Source of the DNA: Leptospira sp.
GTDB lineage: Bacteria; Spirochaetota; Leptospiria; Leptospirales; Leptospiraceae
Reading direction: 5' to 3'
Length of the DNA: 54,661 bases
NCBI GenBank assembly: GCA_016742255.1
Contig: JACVCB010000025.1
Location: forward strand, 1 to 54,661
Shown in pieces: positions 48,033 to 54,661 of the stretch; positions within the stretch are counted from its first letter, which is position 1; each line of letters begins with the position of its first letter. Made by a program: the position numbers and the translations under genes. The notes below the pieces were generated by a model. The model had not been told where the DNA came from. It did no database searches and was given only the letters and a program-made list of their open reading frames with translations.

Positions 48033-49085
48033 TCAAAATTTAGATTCAAAACTAAAACCATATTGTAAAAACTCATTTGGTTTTTGTGAATACACATTGA
48101 ATTGGTTGTAAATTGAGTTTGGTTTGTAATCTAACATCGGTTTCAAATACACCGCTTGTGAACTTTCTTTATTTGAATCTCTTTGTCCTAAATAAAAACT
48201 ATCAATAAAACTATATGTCAAAATAGATGCAAACACAACCCCATATATCGTAAACCTTTGCCTATGATAATCATAACGATCATTACCGATGGTATTGGCA
48301 AATAAGAAAACACGTCCATCTCCAGTAGGGATGTATTCAAGGTCTTGGTTGATTGCTTTGACAGACATATTGTATTCATAAGCCATTCCTATACCGGAAA
48401 TAAAAGCAGTACCAAACAAAATTGCGGCTTTGCCATATTTTTTTTCAGAAATAGATGCATATCCTGGGATCACTTTCGGAGTTTCTTCTTTGATAACTTT
48501 TGCAATAACCGATTTGTTTTGGTATTCATAGGATTCAAAATCGAGTGCATCAGCTGATTCTATTTTTTTATCTTCTGTTTCAAAGTTCATCTTCCCTCGG
48601 TCGAGGGATTTGTATGTTCCAAAGATTTCTTTGTTGCTAAAAACCCATTTTCCTTTTGCACCAAATTGGATGTATCGATCCACTGGGAGACCAGATTCTT
48701 TTTTGATCTTAAGTGTTGTGATTTTTCGAATGGGAATTGTTTCCAATTCCAAGGGACTACTTTTTTTGGAAAAACTAGCACTTGTTTTTGTGAGCCTTGT
48801 GAGGATTAGATCACAGTCTTCCACCCCAAATGTTTTGTAATCAGCACAAGCGGGCAGGCCATCATACCCAACATCAATTCCTAACACATCTTCATTGGGG
48901 AACTTATATCGTTTGCCTTGGTCCACCCATTCCACATGAGTAGGGGTTACATTCTGGACTTTTCCATTCAGTACTTCCCCCGATTTTAAGCGGATTTTGT
49001 CTGAAAACAGATCTGAACCAAACAGCACCAACCCAAGGAAAAAAAGGGTAGGTCCAATCTTACGAATCTTTGCTATGTGGAACAT
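48033..49085 (-). CDS. Exported protein, unknown function, with DG-type beta motif
   Basis: 350 residues from ATG 49085 (a TTG at 49094 would add three). Signal peptide-like start HIAKIRKIGPTLFFLGLVLFG. After it comes DKIRLKSGEVLNGKVQNVTP, an SH3-like strand pattern, and two membrane helices or strands near AAILFGTAFISGIGMAY and FTIYGVVFASILTYSFIDSF. The C-terminus ends in Phe. I recognise no family. The first motif resembles the end of the TPR protein at 50672. Divergent from the SpoIIE gene, sharing the palindrome at 49112-49129. Confidence 0.6.
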   Translation of the reverse strand: MFHIAKIRKIGPTLFFLGLVLFGSDLFSDKIRLKSGEVLNGKVQNVTPTHVEWVDQGKRYKFPNEDVLGIDVGYDGLPACADYKTFGVEDCDLILTRLTKTSASFSKKSSPLELETIPIRKITTLKIKKESGLPVDRYIQFGAKGKWVFSNKEIFGTYKSLDRGKMNFETEDKKIESADALDFESYEYQNKSVIAKVIKEETPKVIPGYASISEKKYGKAAILFGTAFISGIGMAYEYNMSVKAINQDLEYIPTGDGRVFLFANTIGNDRYDYHRQRFTIYGVVFASILTYSFIDSFYLGQRDSNKESSQAVYLKPMLDYKPNSIYNQFNVYSQKPNEFLQYGFSFESKF

Positions 49086-49111
49086 TAAAACCAATGGAAA
49101 TTCTCAATTTT

Positions 49112-49129
49112 GTGATAGATTTCTATCAC
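49112..49129. promoter_or_regulatory. 18-bp inverted repeat between divergent genes
   Basis: GTGATAGA TT TCTATCAC: two perfect 8-base arms with a 2-base spacer, in the 72-base gap between the exported-protein gene (minus) and the SpoIIE phosphatase gene (plus). It is 28 bases before the GTG start of the latter. A dimeric regulator site acting on both genes is plausible; the regulator is unknown. Confidence 0.5.
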
Positions 49130-49157
49130 TTAATTATCGACAATACTAGTAATTGCC

Positions 49158-50675
49158 GTGAACAAAAGCAAAATCAAAACGACGAATTCCTTACGCTTTA
49201 AGATTGGACTCTTTTATTCTCTCTTGGCCTTCCTGAATATCATCTTTTTTACGGTGATGATCTTCGAAAACCAGTCAGATTTACTCCTAAAAAACTTCCA
49301 ATTCCAATCGGAGAATTTGGCCAATACCATACTGACTGACATCCAGACCATTGGACTCTCAAGTGAAAGGGATGAAAGTTTTGAAGTTTTCCGAAAAACT
49401 CTCAAACTTTACGAAATTAACAATTTTTCGATCTTTGATGCCGATGGAAAAATCCTACAAGCTGAACCTGAGTCAAACACCACAAATCTAACCATCCCTG
49501 ATTCCGTACTCAAAAAAACAAAGGAAGTTTCCGCTGATAAAGAAGGGAATTTATTCAAAGCAAGATACAGTTTGGATCTAAACGAATCTGATTTTACTGT
49601 GGATTTTCTTTTACCGATTCGTCTCTCAGATGGAAGGGAAGTATTCTTATACACTCATTTTAATATATCAAGTATCCAAGACAGATTGAAACAACTCTAT
49701 ATCCAAGTGGGTTATGCTGTCATTTGGGGAGTTCTGTTTCATATCATTTTTGCAATCCTTGTGTATCGAGCGATCTTCAAACGTGTTGGTGATTTGGAAA
49801 TTGCATCGAAAGATATGGCAACTGGAAATTTGGAATCAAGAGTCAATTGGAAATTCAAAAGTGATGACGAACTCGATAGTTTAGGTAAGTCATTTAACCA
49901 AATGGCAGAAGAGATTCAAAATAAGGTAACAACGATTACTCGCTTAAACCAGGAAATTAACCAAGAACTCCAAATTGGAAAAGAAGTTCAGGAACTCTTT
50001 TTACCTTCAGTTAAAAAATTCAAAAAATTCAATATCGGAAAAATATACCGTCCTATGCGAGAGGTTTCTGGAGATTTATACCAATACTTTCAAATTCCAG
50101 AACAAAACTTTTATGGATTTTTTTTAGCAGATGCATCGGGACATGGAGTTTCCGCAGCTCTAGTAACAGTTGTAATGGCAATGTCAATTCAATCCATTAT
50201 GAAAGAAAATCCAGCGCCTATCCACGCTATTAACTCGTTAGGTGAAGTGATAGCAAATCGACTCCAAGCTTCCTTTTTTGCCACAGGTGTTTTTGTTGTT
50301 TTTGATGAACCAGGTGTTGTTAAGTTTGTAAACGCCGGACACAATGCACCCTTTATCATACGACCTTCCACAAAGGAAGTGAGGTTTATCGATAGTTCCG
50401 GTCCACCGCTTGGAATGGGAGATGACATTCAATATTCCCTTGAGTCCTTTCCAGTAGAACCAGGAGATAAAATCATACTTTATACAGATGGGGTTGTGGA
50501 AACACCAATCAAAGAGGGTGGTTTATTCGGTTTAGATCGTTTTACTGAAGTAGTTTTAGAAAACATTCATTTATCCAATGCCGAGATCGTAGAGAAGGCG
50601 ATGGCACTTCTTGATGAAAAACATGAAGAGTATAAGGATGATGTTACCATGTTAGTCCTTGATGTACCAGAATGA
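49158..50675 (+). CDS. Membrane HAMP-SpoIIE (PP2C) phosphatase
   Basis: 505 residues. First membrane helix about 13-33 (FYSLLAFLNIIFFTVMIF), an extracytoplasmic sensor region (about 35-175), a second helix about 183-205 (VIWGVLFHIIFAILVYRAIF), a HAMP domain (about 205-260; LGKSFNQMAEEIQNKV), then SpoIIE/RsbU phosphatase (about 295-500) with EVSGDLYQYF, LADASGHGVSAALVT, LYTDGVVETP and DDVTMLVLD. It would dephosphorylate a STAS antagonist in response to an outside signal. GTG start; the stop overlaps the TPR gene (ATGA). Confidence 0.9.
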   Translation: MNKSKIKTTNSLRFKIGLFYSLLAFLNIIFFTVMIFENQSDLLLKNFQFQSENLANTILTDIQTIGLSSERDESFEVFRKTLKLYEINNFSIFDADGKILQAEPESNTTNLTIPDSVLKKTKEVSADKEGNLFKARYSLDLNESDFTVDFLLPIRLSDGREVFLYTHFNISSIQDRLKQLYIQVGYAVIWGVLFHIIFAILVYRAIFKRVGDLEIASKDMATGNLESRVNWKFKSDDELDSLGKSFNQMAEEIQNKVTTITRLNQEINQELQIGKEVQELFLPSVKKFKKFNIGKIYRPMREVSGDLYQYFQIPEQNFYGFFLADASGHGVSAALVTVVMAMSIQSIMKENPAPIHAINSLGEVIANRLQASFFATGVFVVFDEPGVVKFVNAGHNAPFIIRPSTKEVRFIDSSGPPLGMGDDIQYSLESFPVEPGDKIILYTDGVVETPIKEGGLFGLDRFTEVVLENIHLSNAEIVEKAMALLDEKHEEYKDDVTMLVLDVPE

Positions 50676-52225
50676 AAAAGTTTTTCTTTTTCTCGTTATT
50701 TGGTTTTTTATTCTTATTCTTTGCGATGGCATCAGAAGCCATTGTTAGTGTCAAACTACAAGAATTAAGATTTGGAATCTTAAGAGACCAATTGATGAAT
50801 TATGAACTTTCATCACAAACTTTGCGTGAACGTTTAAAGCAAATGTTTTTATCAAAAGATGATTATATGACGGAAGTCAAAGTGAAAATCCTTGAGTCTG
50901 GGATCATGAACTCGGAAACAGAAGGATTGGATCTGAAGATGAGCTGGAAGGATAAATTTGGTTTGTATGTCATCAATTCCGTTCGATTTCTGAATTTAAA
51001 ATCTCCATTAGAACTAGAAGAACAACAAAAAACCATCATTCGATTACAATTTGCTTTTTATATGGAGAGAACTAGGAAATACCCAATTGCTTCTAAAAAA
51101 TACCAAGAACTAGAAGAATCCATTACTGCTACTTTATCAGATGAGATGGCTTTTACTTTGCTACACCATGGTTATTGTTTGGTGATGATGGGAGACCGTG
51201 ATAAAGCGTTTGTAAAACTCAATAAAGCAATTGATTTGTTTCCAGGTTCTCATTACTCCGAAAACGCAGCGCTTCTCATCAGTTTCCTTGAAGACGGACA
51301 AAAGAAAAAAGAAGAACTTAAATCCAAAAAGAAATCGCCTGAAGAATTGGCTTATTCACTTTTCCAAAGTGGAGATTATGAAGAAACACTCAAAACATTA
51401 GAAAGTTTACCTACACTCACCAATGACCAATCATATATCAAAGCACGTTCCATGGAAGAACTGGGTAAAACTTCCAATGCAGTAAAAGAATACATCCAGT
51501 TGGTAAAACAAAAAGAAAATAAAGAAGTGGCAATTCGTGCAAATCGAAGGTTACTTCTCATTGGAAATTTTTACCAAGAGAACAAATCATTAGTTGCCTT
51601 TTCTAAAGAAGAAGCAACTAAGTTAGGTGATAGTAAGGCTGCTGAAAATATTGAAGAAGGGAAAAGTTTAGTCCTTAAACCAGTCATCATCGAAAAAATA
51701 TTAAAAACAGAAAGTTCCTCCAATTTGTCAAAAGAGGAAACAAATGAACTGAACCAAATTAAAGATGAAATCAAACTTTCGTTAGAAGATTCCAAACAAG
51801 AAACTAAAAATTTAGCCTTAGTTGTTTCAGAGGAAAAAATACCACTCGTTCCAGAAACGAGTCCCAAAACGGAAAAAAATGCGGAAGAGCCGCCAAAGAA
51901 TGTTTCTCAAAATAAAGAGGCAAATGTCCCTCTCAAATTAAAAGTGAAGTTAAGAGATGGAAGAGAAGTTGTCTGTGATGAAGTCCTCATTGAAGGAAAT
52001 TTAGCAAGTCTGAAGTTAGGGAGTTTTGGATTGAATTTGCCCTATGATTTGATTGTGTCTGTCCAATCAAGCCAACCCAAAAAAGGAAAAATCAAAATAG
52101 GAACGAACAATGGAGTGGCTGGTGAGGCGTCAAAATGGATCCAGAACCAAAATGGTGATTGGGTGTTGTCTAAGGATGCAGAAAATTCGGTAACTAGAGC
52201 CGATGTAAAGTCCTTTCGGCTCTAA
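50672..52225 (+). CDS. Membrane-anchored TPR protein, unknown function
   Basis: 517 residues. N-terminal membrane helix or signal (FFFFSLFGFLFLFFAMASEA), helical region, TPR repeats (about 120-305; for example LLHHGYCLVMMGDRDKAFVK and ELAYSLFQSGDYEETLKTLE), a Lys/Glu-rich linker (about 330-420), then a C-terminal beta part starting LKLKVKLRDGREVVCDEVLI that resembles the DG motif of the protein at 48033. The start overlaps the phosphatase stop, so the two are translated together and may act in one complex. Confidence 0.65.
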   Translation: MKKFFFFSLFGFLFLFFAMASEAIVSVKLQELRFGILRDQLMNYELSSQTLRERLKQMFLSKDDYMTEVKVKILESGIMNSETEGLDLKMSWKDKFGLYVINSVRFLNLKSPLELEEQQKTIIRLQFAFYMERTRKYPIASKKYQELEESITATLSDEMAFTLLHHGYCLVMMGDRDKAFVKLNKAIDLFPGSHYSENAALLISFLEDGQKKKEELKSKKKSPEELAYSLFQSGDYEETLKTLESLPTLTNDQSYIKARSMEELGKTSNAVKEYIQLVKQKENKEVAIRANRRLLLIGNFYQENKSLVAFSKEEATKLGDSKAAENIEEGKSLVLKPVIIEKILKTESSSNLSKEETNELNQIKDEIKLSLEDSKQETKNLALVVSEEKIPLVPETSPKTEKNAEEPPKNVSQNKEANVPLKLKVKLRDGREVVCDEVLIEGNLASLKLGSFGLNLPYDLIVSVQSSQPKKGKIKIGTNNGVAGEASKWIQNQNGDWVLSKDAENSVTRADVKSFRL

Positions 52226-52235
52226 AGACGGGAAA

Positions 52236-52265
52236 GGTGGATTACGGAAGTTCCGCCTCTCCACC
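52236..52265. terminator. Possible shared terminator hairpin between convergent genes
   Basis: GGTGGA (52236-52241) pairs with TCCACC (52260-52265) around GGA/TCC, between the convergent TPR and STAS genes; it reaches into the STAS gene end. No strong T-run follows on either strand. Weak. Confidence 0.3.
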
Positions 52266-52565
52266 TAAAATTGTAAAAAATTTGTCCAAACTGGATAATT
52301 TTAAAATCACCATCACATCTTGGCTCACATTGAGAAGGAAAAACTGCCCTTCTTCTGATTTGAGTTTCTTTTGTAAATTGGCAAGCAGAGCAATCCCAGA
52401 GGAATCTAATAATTTGATATTAATCATATCAATTGCTACCGATTCTGCTCCATCATCAATGATCTTATGGAGCTCTTTTTTGAGTGCGGGTGCAGAATAA
52501 ATGTCGAGGGAACCCTCTAGAGTAACAACTGTATGATTTTTAACTTGTTTTGTTGTGAAATTCAT
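52242..52565 (-). CDS. STAS-domain anti-sigma-factor antagonist
   Basis: SpoIIAA/RsbV-like protein, 107 residues. NHTVVTLEGSLDIYSAPALK at the start and the phosphorylation loop LLDSSGIALLANL with DSSG at 54-57, whose Ser would be phosphorylated by an RsbW-type kinase and freed by a SpoIIE phosphatase such as those in this window. No kinase gene is nearby. ATG 52565 chosen for the AGGAAG upstream; a GTG at 52583 would add six residues. Confidence 0.9.
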   Translation of the reverse strand: MNFTTKQVKNHTVVTLEGSLDIYSAPALKKELHKIIDDGAESVAIDMINIKLLDSSGIALLANLQKKLKSEEGQFFLLNVSQDVMVILKLSSLDKFFTILGGEAELP

Positions 52566-52675
52566 TGAACTTCCTACTGGCACGTATACTATCTGTTTTT
52601 ACACAAATTTTGTAAAGAATTTTTGTAGATTTGGTTCCCGACAGGGATCGACTTACCATTCTACTAGAAAAAACC

Positions 52676-52894
52676 CTAGTTTTGCAATTTTTTTAAGACC
52701 AAAGTGATCGCTTGGTTGAATCCATCATAACCACCTTTGTCATAGTCATTCAAATCTTTGTATTCCAAATCATTCATATCTAGCAGTAACTTTCGTAACT
52801 CGTGTTCTAAATACTCTTTTCGGATATAACTCGTTTCAAAAACCTTAGGATGCACACGTCCATTTGACGAGAAATCATTGAAATTTCGAATCAT
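52676..52894 (-). CDS. Small hypothetical protein
   Basis: About 72 residues from ATG 52894, with KVFETSYIRKEYLEHELRKL and the C-terminal DYDKGGYDGFNQAITLVLKKL. No family recognised; Tyr- and Leu-rich, soluble, helical. Earlier in-frame starts (52960, 53041) would overlap the divergent GGDEF/EAL gene and are less likely. It is read in the same direction as the STAS gene, 110 bases upstream, so both may form one transcript. Confidence 0.5.
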   Translation of the reverse strand: MIRNFNDFSSNGRVHPKVFETSYIRKEYLEHELRKLLLDMNDLEYKDLNDYDKGGYDGFNQAITLVLKKLQN

Positions 52895-52901
52895 TTTTAG
52901 G

Positions 52902-52929
52902 TTGAGATTTTTAGAATTTTCCCTATGCT
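52902..52929 (+). promoter_or_regulatory. Candidate promoter of the GGDEF/EAL gene
   Basis: TTGAGA (52902-52907), 16 bases, TATGCT (52924-52929), upstream of the ATG at 52962. The -35 matches five of six consensus bases and the -10 four of six. Weak. Confidence 0.35.
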
Positions 52930-52961
52930 GAACGAGGGAGATCCGCCTCACCACAACCATA

Positions 52962-54661
52962 ATGGGAAGTCCAATCAGTGTTTTAATTCTAGAAAACGAT
53001 TCCAATAGCGTTTTTGATATTATTCGTGAAATGAAATCCAATGGACTAAGTCCACTTTACAAAGTTGTCGAATCCTTTGGTTCTTTTGAATCAACTGTAA
53101 TGGAAGAAGATTGGGATGCGATCATATGTAGCACACGAAAACCTTTTTATTTAGAAATTTCACTTTATCTAAAATACTTAAACGAAAAAAAAATCGATAT
53201 TCCAGTTATCCTTTTATCTGACCCAGAGGACTTCCAAAAAAACTTACAGTATATGAAGTCTGGTGTCAATGATATCATAGATCGTAAAACATTACTTAGG
53301 TTAGCAGAAGTTTTAGAAAGAGAAAGACGGGAATTGGTCTATCGGAAAGAAAAAAACACCACTGAAAGTTTTTTATTCCAATCTTTAAAAGAAATTCAAT
53401 TACAAAAATTTGCATTAGACCAAGCCAACATTGTTTCGATCACGGATGCAAATGGAATCATCACATATGTGAATGAAGCATTTTCAAAATGTTCGGGTTA
53501 TTTAGTGACAGAATTACTTGGACAAAATCATAGAATTTTAAAAAGCCAAAACAAAACAAAAGATGAATGGGAAAAAATTTGGGAAACCATTCATAAAGGT
53601 CACGTTTGGCGTGGTGAGATACTCAATACTAAAAAGGATGGGAGTGGATTTTGGGTTGATACAACAATTGTTCCTTTTATCGGAACGGATGGTTCGGTGT
53701 TCCAATACATTGCAATCCATCATGACATTACGGATCGAAAATTAGCAGAAGAACAACTGACACATGATGCATTTTATGATAATCTTACAGGATTACCCAA
53801 TCGAGCATTGTATCTTGCAAGGATTGAACAAAAAATATTCACTTATAATATCAAAAAAGACGGATATCCAATCTTATTTTGTATCAATATAGACAATTTC
53901 AAACGCATCAACCATTCCCTTGGAAATGAAGCTGGTGATAAAATTTTGATTATATTTTCTCAGAGATTAAAACAGTTCTCTGATAAAGAAGCTGTTATCA
54001 CCAGATTAGGTGCCGATAATTTTTCCATTTTACTCAATCATTTACTTTCAATTGAGGAAGCTTTTGATTATGCATACCGTTTGCTTGAATACATTGGCGA
54101 TCCAATTCCAATTGGTGGATATGAAATTTATTTAACCGCTTCCTGTGGTATTTCAGCCTTTGGACTTGGTGGAAAAGAAGCTGATGTATTGTTGCGAAAT
54201 GCTGAAATTGCAATGTTCCATGCAAAATCACAAAAAGTGGGCACTGTAGCAGTCTTTAACCAAGCAATGCAGGAAAAAATTCACTTCCAACTTGAGATCC
54301 AAAATGATTTAAAAAAAGCCCTCACTCAAAATGAAATTTCTGTTTTTTACCAACCCATTTTAGATCTAAATACCAACAAAATTGGGCATTGGGAGGCGCT
54401 CGTTAGGTGGCGTCATCCCCAAAGGGGTATGGTTTCCCCTGCAGAATTTATCCCACTTGCAGAAGATTCAGGTTTGATAGTACCCATTACACGATTTGTT
54501 TTAGAACAAACCGCAAATGTGATCGAAGAGGTACAAACTAAAAAAGGATATCCCATTTCAATTGCTGTAAATTTAAGCCCACAAGTTTTTTTTGATCAAA
54601 ACATCTTTCATTGGATAGTCGACTTACACAAACAACGAAAGATACCATACACTTACCTCCA
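52962..54661 (+). CDS. REC-PAS-GGDEF-EAL protein, 3' end outside window
   Basis: At least 566 residues, cut by the window end. Receiver-like domain (about 3-120; PISVLILENDSNSVFD) whose phospho-Asp position reads WDAIICSTRKP, with Ser57 in place of Asp. PAS domain (about 150-265; ANIVSITDANGIITYVNEAF). GGDEF domain (about 280-440) with GADNF (350-354) instead of GGDEF, so cyclase activity is unlikely. EAL domain from about 455 with YQPILDL, E478-A-L-V-R-W and VNLSPQVF, so c-di-GMP phosphodiesterase activity is likely; the remaining catalytic residues lie beyond 54661. Confidence 0.88.
   Translation, partial: MGSPISVLILENDSNSVFDIIREMKSNGLSPLYKVVESFGSFESTVMEEDWDAIICSTRKPFYLEISLYLKYLNEKKIDIPVILLSDPEDFQKNLQYMKSGVNDIIDRKTLLRLAEVLERERRELVYRKEKNTTESFLFQSLKEIQLQKFALDQANIVSITDANGIITYVNEAFSKCSGYLVTELLGQNHRILKSQNKTKDEWEKIWETIHKGHVWRGEILNTKKDGSGFWVDTTIVPFIGTDGSVFQYIAIHHDITDRKLAEEQLTHDAFYDNLTGLPNRALYLARIEQKIFTYNIKKDGYPILFCINIDNFKRINHSLGNEAGDKILIIFSQRLKQFSDKEAVITRLGADNFSILLNHLLSIEEAFDYAYRLLEYIGDPIPIGGYEIYLTASCGISAFGLGGKEADVLLRNAEIAMFHAKSQKVGTVAVFNQAMQEKIHFQLEIQNDLKKALTQNEISVFYQPILDLNTNKIGHWEALVRWRHPQRGMVSPAEFIPLAEDSGLIVPITRFVLEQTANVIEEVQTKKGYPISIAVNLSPQVFFDQNIFHWIVDLHKQRKIPYTYL

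Noticed and set aside
49111..49131. CRP/FNR-type site (TGTGA...TCAC)
   Set aside because: The half-sites are spaced by about ten bases instead of six, so it is reported only as an inverted repeat of unknown regulator.
52598..52616. TTTACA-N7-TGTAAA inverted repeat upstream of the STAS gene
   Set aside because: Low-complexity A/T sequence in an AT-rich gap; might be an operator overlapping a -35 element but the evidence is too thin.
1..54661. tRNA, rRNA, CRISPR, insertion sequence or prophage
   Set aside because: Looked for clover-leaf-like stretches, regular spaced repeats, transposase or integrase proteins and found none; gene gaps are too short.

Overview
The window is a gene-dense, AT-rich bacterial chromosome segment with very short intergenic gaps. 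The gene content and protein style point to a spirochaete of the genus Leptospira, possibly the saprophytic branch; this is inferred from recognised families and was not searched. Supporting signs are a GT9 heptosyltransferase of an LOS/LPS pathway, a TolC-type outer-membrane protein, a DNPR-type (meso-diaminopimelate) MurE, MqnA of futalosine menaquinone synthesis, CheR, and several large lipoprotein, signal-peptide or TPR proteins without recognisable family. There are no rRNA genes, tRNA genes, CRISPR arrays, insertion sequences or prophage genes, and no gene-free stretch over 300 bases.

Region by region. (1) 1-3.7 kb, plus strand: broken or truncated SCP-2-type thiolase, GT9 heptosyltransferase, PepP and a MarR regulator. 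(2) 3.7-7.4 kb, minus strand: crotonase-fold enoyl-CoA isomerase-like protein with a 14-bp palindrome (likely MarR operator) in front, M20 amidohydrolase and a TolC-like protein. (3) 7.5-9.5 kb: thioredoxin-domain YyaL family protein. (4) 9.5-16.4 kb, minus strand: rplU-prp-rpmA, a terminator-like hairpin, then obg-proB-proA-nadD-yqeK-lytR-rsfS. (5) 16.5-25.5 kb: typA, an AsmA-like protein, a barrel-like exported protein, a GAF-SpoIIE-TPR phosphatase, Amt and a lipoprotein. (6) 25.5-27.8 kb: mqnA, cheR and a HIT protein. (7) 27.8-38.4 kb: division/cell-wall cluster rsmH-ftsL-like-murE-mraY-ftsW-murG-murC, with purEK and an inverted murF next to it. (8) 38.5-41.7 kb: Gfo/Idh/MocA oxidoreductase, UbiB-family kinase and lspA. 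(9) 41.9-48 kb: a nitrilase-fold protein that has lost its catalytic cysteine, coupled to a large unknown protein and divergent from a MoxR ATPase/VWA pair, followed by a PrsW-family protease. (10) 48-54.7 kb, signalling: exported protein, membrane SpoIIE phosphatase, TPR protein, STAS antagonist, a small unknown, and a REC-PAS-GGDEF-EAL protein that runs off the end.

How the genes work together. Region 4 combines ribosome assembly and control (L21, L27, Prp, Obg, RsfS) with proline and NAD synthesis. Region 7 makes lipid II and its translocation/division partners. Regions 5 and 10 contain the output half of a partner-switching system (two PP2C phosphatases and a STAS protein) and c-di-GMP turnover. 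The best candidates for undescribed biology are the 41.9-46.6 kb cluster (pseudo-nitrilase, unknown 640-residue protein, MoxR, VWA), the Prp protease whose usual substrate L27 has no cleavable extension, the hairpin leader of the GAF-SpoIIE gene, and the REC-PAS-GGDEF-EAL protein with two degenerate domains.
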